From: Casuarina equisetifolia
Taxonomy: Eukaryota > Streptophyta > Magnoliopsida > Fagales > Casuarinaceae
Length of the DNA stretch: 64,000 nucleotides
Reading direction: 5' to 3'
Assembly (NCBI GenBank): GCA_028551475.1
Contig: CM052356.1
Coordinates: 29,291,884 to 29,355,883, forward strand
Each line of letters opens with the position of its first letter. The stretch's first letter is position 1. The notes beneath the pieces were generated by a model. That model was not told where the DNA came from. It saw only the letters and a program-made list of their open reading frames with translations, and made no database searches. Below are positions 54,531 to 64,000 of this stretch, one piece after another. Made by a program: the position numbers and the translations under genes.

Positions 54531-56379
54531 TCATGAATGGAGTTATGATGAGATGAATAAGGTACATGGATCTCACGATTCTTAATTTGTCCTTTGTGGG
54601 GGAGGGTGAGAAAATTGGTTCCAGTTTTGATGTTCATTCGAACTGCATGCATATAAACAAAAATTAAAACCAGTTTCGGCCAGGGTTTAGATAAATCACA
54701 ATCAAGGCAGAGACCAATTCTGTGATCTAGCATTTTCTTGGTTAGTTGAACAGACTACACCTCTGTCGTATTATGAATTAACCAGCTCAGTCTGGTATAT
54801 CTGAATTCTTCCTCTGGGGTCATCTCTTTGCCTTTCGATTTCATCGCTTTCAGAAGTAAGTCTCTGAAAAGACCCCTTAAACAGTAAAGATTCCCAAGTC
54901 ACGGCACCTTCCTTGCCGAGCAATTTGGGCAAAGTAGCCGGCTGGGTTCTTGACTTGTTCTAAGCGAAGACTGGTCGGATTGGGGCTTGGCAGTCATTTT
55001 GATCACTCATCATTGAGCTGCCAGCTTAAAAGTTGAGGGCAAAAGTCTTAAAATTTTGTTCGAAAATTACTTTTCAATCTGATTTTTAATGGGAACATGC
55101 GCACAGATGATTTCTGTTCACGATGCGAGGGAAGAAGCCGCTGCTGAGGTCTAGTGTTCTGATAACAAGGACCAACTTTTCCCGTGCTTCGAAACAATGG
55201 TAATCCCCTCCAGGTGTATGATTCAAGCACGCATCAGGGAGGTAGCTTCTGTTCCTGTGCTTCGATGATTCCCTCCATTACCGGATAAAGACGAATCCCA
55301 CCTCTCTTTAACATCACTCGCATGTCGTTTTCACAGAACAGTACATGCCTGTGCTTCGGGGTTAACCAAAAAGGAGGAATTGGGAAGGGTTGTGGCAAGG
55401 GAATCAAGGACCCAGATTGACTGCTTCTCTCTCTATTCTGGAAATACAGCCAAATACAGAGACAGACAGACGCCCTTTCCATCTCTGTCAAAGTCATAAG
55501 GGCCGAGGGGTGGCCACCGACAAGATTGTTACAGAAGGGAATCGAACTTCAGGAAAGACCCAGCAGCTTTTTCGTCTTTCACCGCATCAGCTGCAGTCCC
55601 CAAGTATTACTTAATTGAGCTCCAACCATGGTGGGAATTCACTGTCTGTCCCACCATGAGGCGGAGGCCGGATTTACAGAACTGACCCTTATCTTCTTGG
55701 AGCAGGAAGGACGGTACCACTACTGGTTTCATGAGGTGGTGGAATCTGAGCTTCCTTGGCCCCAACGATACACCAAGAGGCAAGGCAGTGGTGAAGGCTT
55801 TTTTCCATCCATCTTTTCTAGTGGCTAGGCAGGTAGGGTGGTGACACACAAAAGTCCAGAAGGTAGGTGTAGATGGCAACTCCTCCATTGAATAGTCTGA
55901 TAATGGCGCGGAAATGACGAGGGGAACCCTGGTGGAAGAGAATTGAATGTCACGGGATTGATTCCCCTCCCATAAGCATTCATGAAATGGACGGACAAAA
56001 GGACGACTTTTCTCTTTCTGGGTGGAACCAGATTTGGGTCTTGTTCATATGCTTTATCTGCTAAGACGCTGGAAAAGCTCATTGGGTTGTGGAAAAACAG
56101 GGGAGACAGCAACCTTAAGATGGAAGGAAAGAAGGAAATGGTTATAGCAGTAAATTGGCACCCCAATTGACCAGGTACAATAATGAGAAACGGAGAAAAG
56201 TGCGTCTCTATTCAGAAACACCTCCATCACAACCCGGGACGACGATCCACCCAAAGCCTAAAATAAAGGTAGTACGAAGAGCTGCAACAAACAGCACAGC
56301 ACAACAGATAAGAAAACAGCAACACATTATCTCCCCATATAGCTTCTGCTTTTTTCAGCTCCCCAACCCACCCTCCTCG
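54531..56379. other. Spacer with no recognised gene
   Basis: Several overlapping frames of 60-113 codons on both strands (such as 55888-55607 minus and 55628-55828 plus) have no domain I recognise and no splice-consistent partners. GC content is higher than in the TNL spacers. The right part may be the distal promoter of the gene at 57064. Confidence 0.45.
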
Positions 56380-57063
56380 TCTTTCTCTCTCTCTCTAAGG
56401 ACTCTTTCTCTTTCTAACACAGCGGCCAACAACAAATCCAAGGCAAGAAGAAACATGGAAACTCCACGCACCCCCTTCCCTATCAAAAAACAAAGGAAGA
56501 GTCCACAACACCCAACTCTTCCTCTTTCTCTCTCTTGCTTCAATGGCCCAGCTGGACCAAAATTTATGTGGAAGAAAAACAAAAAAGAAAGGAAGAAAGA
56601 ATGAGAAAGAAAAGAAAGAGAAGATAGATAGATGTTTTCAATTGTCCTCCAACCGAACCCATCTCTCAAACTCACTCACTCACTCTCTCTCTCATAAAAA
56701 CATGTTCCCTACTCTACCCTTCTGCAACACCCCAAAAAATCCCCATCTTCATCACTGTCTCTCAAAAGAACATTATTTTTCACCGAGTTATGTGGGCTTT
56801 TTTGGGTTTCTTTGTCTCGGTCAGAGTTTCACAGAGAAAACAGGGAAAGCAAGAACCTTCTTACCTCTTCCGCTCTCTATCTCTCTTTTCCTATTTGTCA
56901 TTCTTGTTTCTTTCTTTCTATTCTGTCTCTCTAGCCTCTCCCTTTCATTATTTCTTCTCCATCTCTCTTTCTTGTTCATCACCCATCTGTCTGTCTCTCT
57001 TCCTTTATTTCTCTCTGGGAGTTGTTGGGTCTTGGCTTTTGGGTTCTGTTTTTTCATGATCTG
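56380..57063 (+). promoter_or_regulatory. Long pyrimidine-rich leader/promoter of the DLN-repeat gene
   Basis: Repeated CTCTCT and TTTCTC tracts on the plus strand run up to the ATG at 57064, typical of plant core promoters and 5' UTRs. An upstream ATG at 56702 opens a frame of 120 codons that ends in a Phe/Leu/Ser-rich run at 57062, one base before the main ATG. It would be an upstream ORF if transcription starts before it. The transcription start is not known. Confidence 0.45.
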
Positions 57064-58983
57064 ATGAAGAAGATGAAAGGGGTTGTTGCTTTGGAGTCTT
57101 CTCCGTATGCTGCGTATGAGGACCCAAGGACCATGTTCAAGCATCAGAGTCTTTTGCAAGACTTTGAAGAACTACAAAAGGTAATTTTATTTATGGTTTT
57201 AGATGAGTTTTTAATTTCTGTTGTGGGTTTCATCAGATCTGAGGTTTGGTTTACTTTTCTGGGGAGTTTGGCTCACGGGTCTTTTGGGGTTCCTTGATTT
57301 GGGTTCTTTATGGGGTTAAGGTTGCTTAGAAAACCGAGTATATGAGGGAGAAATTAGTATCTTGGATCAAATGTAAGTTTGCTGTTTTAATTTTCATAAA
57401 AGCTAAAGATTTTGCATGAGCAAAGCCAAAAAAAGATTAAATTTCCTTTCCCTTTATATTCTCTTTGGATGTTTGGTTTTATTTGCCTTTTTTTCTTACC
57501 TACCTAATGTTTGGTTGCTGCGAATACTTATGAAAAAGAAAGAGGAATTGAAGATTGTTTCTTTTGATATGTTTGGTTTCGAATATGATGAGCACCCATC
57601 AGCTGTGCCCAAAAAACTGTAGTTTTGTTTTTGGGTTTTCTGTTTATTGCGGGCGCGTTGCTGGGGTGGCCCTCCCGGCGTGGAGGAAGATGCGTGCCGG
57701 TGGGGGTTTTTATGTATTGTGTAGTCCACGCTCTATACCACCTTGCCCATAATCCGAACTCAACATTACGGGGGAAACTGTTGCTATGTAGTAACTATTA
57801 GTTAAATTCAGTCTTCCCCTACTGCACTTTGTTTTCTTCACTTTCTTCTGTCTTCCTGCTGCTCTATGTGTTTGTTGTTGGTCTTTTCACATTGTCTATG
57901 AACTCGGTTTTGGGTTTTTCTTCAAGAAAAACTACTTGGGCTGATGGTTCAACTACTTTTTGTAGCTTCTCTTCCTCATTATTTTTGTGTGTTGCTCTGC
58001 TGATCTTGCTAGTATTAACCTTGTTTGCTTTGGAAGTCTTGGCTAGTATTAATTTATGGTGTTTATTGGGATTTAATTCTCTTGAGTTGGCCAGAGATGG
58101 ATGTTTAATATTGGAGCATATTTCAGGAAACGGCTACCATGAAGAAGAAAATGCAGATGATGAAACACAAAAAATTGACCCTCGCTGCTGAAGTCAGGTA
58201 TGAAAAATGCCTGAATTTTGGCAGATTTGGATGAATTTACGTTCATTCTGCAGTAGATATTTATAACTTAGACCATGTCATTTTCTTTGCAATTGCAGCT
58301 TCTTGAGGAAACGATATGAGTACTTGACAGCAAACCAGTCTCTCAAGCCACAACCAAAGAAAGATTTTGCGCATCCCCAGAAGTTTGATATCCGAACTTC
58401 CAGTACTACAAAGGGAAAGAGTAAGAGTAAGAGTAAAAGGGAAGCCGCATTACGACGCCCTCCTCCAGTCTCTGATTTAAACCGAAAGGAAAGGATTTAC
58501 AATGGAACGGAAACCCCATTGAGGAAGCTCGCTCCAATATTGGACTTAAACCTGAAGGCTAGGACTTTGAATGTGAAGGAACCTGCTCTGCAAGCTTCTC
58601 TACCAGTTTTTGAATTGAACCAGAAGGAAAGGATCTATAATGGAAAGGATGCCACCAAGAGGAACAGTACTCCAGTCTTCGATTTAAACAAGATTTCGGT
58701 AGGACATAGTAACCCTGAGGGATAACGAGCTTCAAGTTCTTGCATTAGCTCTTCAAGTATATTCACTGATTTTGCTGTTTTGCAGAGAGAGGAAGAGGAG
58801 TTAGAGGCTGATTGCGAGCCATCGAGAATAGAGGAGCCTAAGAAAAGTTTGCTTAGAGGTGCAAGTGATGAGCAGCACAATGATATGAAGTTATCAATTA
58901 TTTGTAGGACAATCGGAAACGGGACAAGCCGTGCAGGAAAAAGGAAGATTTCATGGCAAGACCAAGTTGCTTTGAGAGTTTGA
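57064..58983 (+). CDS. Plant-specific coiled-coil protein with four DLN repeats (At4g30630-like), function unknown
   Basis: Four exons: 57064-57180, 58127-58197, 58299-58698, 58786-58983, in phase, giving 261 residues. The N-terminus (SSPYAAYEDPRTMFKHQSL) is followed by a heptad-like basic segment (FEELQKETATMKKKMQMMK) that should form a coiled coil, then FLRKRYEYL. The middle holds four repeats of about 30 residues, each ending in a DLN-type motif: VSDLNRKE, ILDLNLKA, FELNQKE, FDLNKI. LDLNL fits the LxLxL form of the EAR repression motif. The end is basic (AGKRKISWQDQVALRV). I recall a matching Arabidopsis family (At4g30630), sometimes mislabelled as an rRNA methyltransferase; nothing here supports that enzyme name. 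An in-frame Met 14 codons upstream (57022) is possible, but MKKMKG is the likelier start. A nuclear role is my guess from the EAR-like and basic motifs. Confidence 0.85.
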
Positions 58984-59869
58984 GATTTTTCTTCAATTGC
59001 AATTGAAGATCCTGTATTTTGGTGGGGTGAAAATTGGTTGCCTTGTCATTTTCTTGACTTTTCCTTTTGTATCTGTTCATTGTAAAGTAGAAATAGTCAA
59101 ATATAGGGAATATATAGATGAAACAATAGCTTTCTGATCACGAATCAAATATCTCTTGATATATACACCTCGTTATTTTCAACAAGTGCTCGGCGAGTAA
59201 ATATGGTGTCCTCCCATAGTTTTTCTGTTTGTTCACCCCCGCAAGGTGGTTTCTGTCACTCAAAGTTGTGTGGAGATGGTTGTGTAGAAACTACTCCAAT
59301 ACATGATTGCAATAGCCACTAAGTCATCGTTGTACTTATTATCGTTCCTTTGGAAGGTGGGAAAGCAATAGCCACTAAACAGGTTCATATTGGTGTTCTT
59401 GGTGGAGAACTAATGGAATGATGATGTTTTCCTTCGTCCTTCGATTTGGTGGTGAATAATGATGTTGTTTGGTTTGCAAGGGAGCTACAATTTTTATGCT
59501 GTTAACTCACTGAAGCTGAAGGTACAAGTTAGCATCAAATTGTTGATGTACTTTACTCTGGGTGGGAATGTGATGGCCAGTATTGTGTTTTTCACGCCAG
59601 CTTTTGGCGAAATCAGATACCTCGAAACGTGTTTCTCCGGTCGTGTTCAATCCGTTGAAGAGCTTAACACCAACCCGCCGTCAACTATTAGAAAATAATC
59701 AGACAGCCAAGAAATATTATCATCGAGTTTTCTAGGTTGCCAAAAGATGTCCTTCACTCCAGTTTTCTAGGTTACCAAAAGACTATCACATAATGACAGA
59801 ATCTAAAGATAACAGCCATGTATACAGAACAGAGTTAGTGCTTGCAACTCCAAGTCTATATTTGTAGTG
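58984..59869. other. Spacer between convergent genes
   Basis: This contains the 3' ends of the DLN-repeat gene (plus) and the zinc-finger gene (minus). A 79-codon frame at 59459-59698 (+) shows no domain. Nothing else was recognised. Confidence 0.5.
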
Positions 59870-62800
59870 CTAGAACTGTAACTTCGAAGGATCGCATATG
59901 TTTCTTTTTCCCCAATTCTCCACTAAATGATCTTGTACTTGAGATGAACCTGATTCTTTCTGTTTCTTTGGCCATTTGATCTTGATTTTCGGCTGCTGGG
60001 TAGCAGACGCATTTGCTTTTTCGGCTACTTCCCTCAAAGTATTAGCTGGTGCTGAGGCCATGACACTTGTGATTCCACAAGATTCATTTTTTTCACCAAG
60101 TTCCTGAAGCTGAAGCCAGTGCTTTTTCCCCTTTTTGTGAGCCTCCATGACCACAGGAGAATAAGCACCAACTTGACATATTTCACACCAAAACTTAAAT
60201 TTTGTCATCCTCTGAGGTGCAGTAATTTTCTCAGCTCCCTGGTCTTTTTCCATGTCATTCGTCTTCTTCAAATTTTCTGCGTTTTGGTTTTTCTGCAGCA
60301 GAACCTGCTCATCTTCGTTCTTCAAATCTTCTGTGATCTTCATTTTCTTGCCCGAACCATCCCCAGTTTTATTTCCCCAACGTGCTTCCCCTTCTACTAG
60401 TGCCTCCGGTCCTGAGAATCCGATTTTGAGGGTGTCTGTAGGCTTAGAACACTTGTTACTTCCCTTCAGCAGTGGTGTTGAGATGACAATCTTCCCCATT
60501 TTTTGAGCTCTTAGGCCTGCTTCTTTGGCCTTATGCTTCTTACCTTGAAGGTGACCATTCAAACCCTTCTCGCTTGAAGCAGTGACATGACAGATGGCAC
60601 AACTCCACTCATCCTTGGGTCTCTTCCCCAAACCAAATGCTGGGAGCTCAGTGGTGCTCCCTGCAGGCGGTGTCACAGCTTTCCGCTTTGTTCCAGAGAC
60701 ACTTGGATCGCGCTTAGCCTGCAAAAGGATACTCAAACACAATACATAACAAGGAACTCCGATATATACTACGCTTCTGGTGAGTGGTAAAAGCCTCACC
60801 ACCATTTCACATGTGAACTTAACCCTCCGCTTTCAAAGAATGGAGAAAGCACTAATTTCAATTATCATATTTTCATCAAATTAACAAGAAATATAATGCC
60901 TTGAAAATTAACCAGATCTGAGCAATAGAGGAGAGCCAAAGAATTAGGATCTAGCAATCTCAAAAGTAAAATCACGTGGAAATGAGGCATATGCTAATCT
61001 TCTGGTTAATGGGTGCTAGTCTCAGCATCATTCCATGTATACTTTACCCTCCGCTTATTGAGAAATGAAGTAAACCAAACTTCCAAGTATCTGTTTTTCA
61101 ACATTTTGACAAGAAATACAATGTTAAGAACTTTAACCTGATCTTAACAGTGAAAATGTAGGGAGAAGAAATTAGGAAGTTAGCACAATGAATTTCAACA
61201 TTAAATGGGTTGGGAAATATTGCCAATAACACAACTTCCAGGGGGGAAAACCAGAAACTATCTATTGGATACAAAACTTCGAGTACGCAAAAGGTCCTAT
61301 TTTTAACAGTGAAATTGATAACCCTACCTCCCATAACTATAAGTAACTAACCAAAATCAATTTTAATTTTTCCTATAGCTTGTTTCCTTAATAAATTGTG
61401 TATATCGGTATTTAAGTCCTATCCAAAGCTACTGATCACAATCTGTGTGGCCGGCAGAGCGGGGGACCTTTTCTTTTTCTTTTTACTAAGATAAGATAAA
61501 TTTGAAAGTACATCAAACCAGCTCCATGCAAATAAGAGTCAAAGTTTGTATCTTTGCCTTTGTCAATATTGCAGTTGACATAATACTAAACCTTTGCACC
61601 TGAGATATAAAGCGAGCTCATCATAATGACAAAGTCACACTGTAAAAAGTAATATGACTTAAGAATATCAACTTCAATGGAGTTTAGTATTCAAATTATA
61701 AATCATAAAATCTCCAAGAAAGTCATAGAATTGTATGAGACAGGATCTTTAACTAAGATTCTAGTCATTTTAGTTTAGATTCAATTTATTTGATTCCTTT
61801 ATTTTGCAGATCGTAGGATTTCAATGACTACGATTTTTTAGTCATACCTTTCAACTCTGCGACTTACAATAAGGAACTCTGACCCTTAGCCAAAATAATG
61901 TGTATAATTGCTCTAAATCCTTTGTGAGAGGAATTCTTCTATTTCCTTCGTAAACTATAAATGTTTTGTAAGTTGTACTTTTTGTAATCCTAAACTACAA
62001 TAAAAATTCGGGTGGCTGTGTTGGTTTTCCAGTAATACTTCTTCCGCTTTAGACTTTAAGCAGTTGAGCTTTTTCCAGAACGCAAATCTTCAAAAGTACT
62101 TAAAATTTATGGGCAAAGTGAGGGCTTGACTTTTAGGTTTAATTTTGAGCACATCTTCAAGCATGGCTGCTATGTGGCCTGCTGTACACTCATAAGATGC
62201 CTTTCTCCAAATGAACCCCACTGATGAACAATCAGTACCTAAGGGCCATCAGAGCCAACACGCTAGATTATTCTACATCTAGATCACAACAAAAGCTGTA
62301 TCACAAAATGTCAATGCAAACATTTGCAACAGCAGTGATCCAGGAAAATAATCTATGTAATCAATGACTATGATGCTCCTTAGGACAGACTGTTGAAGTG
62401 CTGGTCCAAAAGTAGAAGGGTAACAGATGCATACAAAGCAGGCTTAAATGGCAAATACAGGTTATTTGTAAATACCATCATTACTCAGGATAAACCACCC
62501 AGGCAGGGCAGATTTGTTGCCATTCATTGATGGTACGGAAGTTGTAATAGGAAAACCACTCAACTTATCTATTCCGTTTGAGGAAGGCTCAAACATGAAT
62601 TTTTCCCGCAGGATTTTCATGCAGAAGGAATCTCAAAATAAATAAATAAATCAGTAGAACAAAGTGATTTACTTCAGCAGCAACCACCCCCCAAAAACAG
62701 AAAAAAGGCCCAAGGAAAAGACACCAAAGCAAGGAAGACCCATCCTGGACTGCACAACAGAGACGAAGCTGGATGCTTTACTTTGCCTTTGTTTTCCTTT

Positions 62801-64000
62801 ATTTAAACAGTAACACATAGCAAAGCACCGATACTGCCCTAAAGCAAAAGTATCATTCTTTTCACATCCTCCTATAATTTCATTTTAGTTAGACTTAAAG
62901 CTTCATACTTCTCATGCCCCAAATTTTGAGATCTCTCCAACAGTCTTCGCCCTCCAATGGTTCCAGTCACTTCCCTGCTTCCAGATAATGAACCAAAATG
63001 GTGCCTTTCCGTATTGTTTAGACCATCAATTGCAATTCTTCATTATATTGTCCACTAAGGGAATTAAGGTCTAGTCTCCGATAAAAACAAGGTGGAAACA
63101 GAACTGGTACAACACCAATGCCTAATAAGTTTTGACTAGGCTTGCGGAGATAAACATATACCATCTACAAAACGCATAACCACCATACCATACATGCAAA
63201 TGAAGATAAGAATGCATAGATAAACACATATGACCACGCACATATAGCACATATACGCAACATGTTGAAATGCACTCAAGCACATATATTTTTAAATGCA
63301 CTCGAGCACATAAATGTTTACATGCAGGCATGCATACTACATACCTACATACATCAAAGTTGCAAATCAACCAAACAAAGAAACGAGGGAAGAAACTACA
63401 AGGATCCAAGTTGACCCCTATTTTCCCAACATCAAAAAAAGCTTTTTGACAGATTCATTGACAAAATCTTGGTTATCAGGACCTAAACAAGAAGTTGCAC
63501 CGAAGTGGTATTGAACCCAGAGGAAGCTAAAGAAGGAAAAACAGATTAAGACGGAAGCACGCGACTCTGGTAAGAAACGCCATAAACAGGCATAAGACTT
63601 TCTACCAAACACGCAAAATTGAAACATCTCCTAATTTGCTACGCCATAGTAGCAGAAAAGAAAAAATAGCATATGTTGAAAGTATCATAGCATAACACTG
63701 AGAAATAACAAACGGTAAAGGTGATAAAGGTAGATAACTGACCAGTACAATCACCTTATCCTCGTGACTCTCCCATGGCCGCTTGACATCAAGTGGCATC
63801 GACTCCGGTAAGCTCCGCCGCATCGGCAACGCATCGAATCCCCCGCCAGAACCGGGAAATGTGATATCGTAGGATGGCAACATCGGCAGCGCCACTCTTG
63901 AGTCCGACCGCATTGTCAATCGCTCCTCAAATGGCACGGCGTCGAGTCTCCGCATCCCCATCTCTCGCTCGATCATCAGCTCTGCCCTCACTTCTGCTTC
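59870..64000 (-). CDS. Matrin/U1-type C2H2 zinc-finger protein, 3' part, runs off the right edge
   Basis: The last exon is 60718-59870; the previous one is 64000 (or beyond) to 63743. They are joined across a 3.0-kb intron in phase (KVIVL then AKRDPSVSG). The last exon has two zinc fingers of the pattern C-x2-C-x12-H-x5-H: WSCAICHVTAS..HLQGKKH and FWCEICQVGAY..HKKGKKH, the spacing of matrin/U1C-type fingers that bind structured RNA. Between them is a charged, Lys/Glu-rich linker, and the C-terminus has a basic KIKIKWPKKQKE stretch that could be a nuclear signal. The upstream exon reads EAEVRAELMIEREMG, a helical segment that continues past position 64000, so the true start is not in the window. 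The family resembles Arabidopsis At2g24030, annotated only as zinc and nucleic acid binding. Exact RNA targets are unknown. Confidence 0.85.
60719..63742 (-). other. Large intron of the zinc-finger gene
   Basis: 3.0 kb bounded by CTG/GTCAGT (63742) and TTTTGCAG (60719). I saw no gene inside. Positions 63170-63350 are rich in CACATA/ATACAT steps, a low-complexity alternating tract. The minus frame 63409-63122 is Cys/His/Val-rich only because of that tract. Confidence 0.75.

Noticed and set aside
63122..63409. Cys/His-rich minus frame in the zinc-finger intron as a small secreted peptide
   Set aside because: The composition follows from an alternating CACATA tract in the intron; no signal peptide or conserved cysteine spacing.

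Overview
This is plant nuclear DNA, and the plant is a eudicot. The evidence is split genes with GT-AG introns, AT-rich introns and spacers, and many TIR-NB-LRR (TNL) immune receptors, a class missing from grasses. A chloroplast-targeted YbaB/STIC2 protein and a BRS1-type serine carboxypeptidase support this. I cannot name the species. Exon limits below were worked out by eye from splice signals, reading phase and comparison between paralogues; no search was run.

Positions 1-42,000 are a TNL cluster in which every copy lies on the minus strand. From left to right it holds: TNL-1 (TIR and NB-ARC exons only, LRR part off the left edge); the relic of a TNL C-terminal tail; an intronless MAP kinase kinase of the MKK4/5 type with a changed catalytic motif; a TIR-NB relic; TNL-2 (five exons, open, but with a damaged TIR and an altered MHD motif); TNL-3 (five exons, intact); TNL-4 (pseudogene); another TNL tail relic; TNL-5 (close paralogue of TNL-3 with an insertion in its last exon); an orphan copy of a TNL upstream region; and a solo TIR relic. 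The TNL-3 and TNL-5 segments, including 3' flanks and upstream regions, form a duplication with a period of about 16.9 kb. Receptor exons follow the usual TNL plan: TIR / NB-ARC / short linker-LRR / LRR / C-JID with an acidic or basic tail.

Positions 43,900-64,000 are ordinary single-copy gene space: a class II serine carboxypeptidase-like gene (plus strand, nine exons), STIC2/YbaB (minus, seven exons), a plant-specific coiled-coil gene with DLN repeats (plus, four exons), and the 3' part of a two-zinc-finger matrin-type gene (minus, runs off the right edge). From memory, this order resembles Arabidopsis At4g30610-At4g30620-At4g30630 and At2g24010-At2g24020-At2g24030, so the TNL cluster appears to sit beside a conserved syntenic block.

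The most unusual points are: an MKK with HRG in place of HRD, lying between the two ends of a dead TNL; a TNL whose TIR has lost the catalytic glutamate while its frame stays open; MHD-motif changes in two receptors; an 85-bp triplication across a splice acceptor; an insertion that cuts TNL-5 off from its C-JID exon; a repeated C-terminal tail signature in four TNL copies; and GC-AG introns in two neighbouring single-copy genes.
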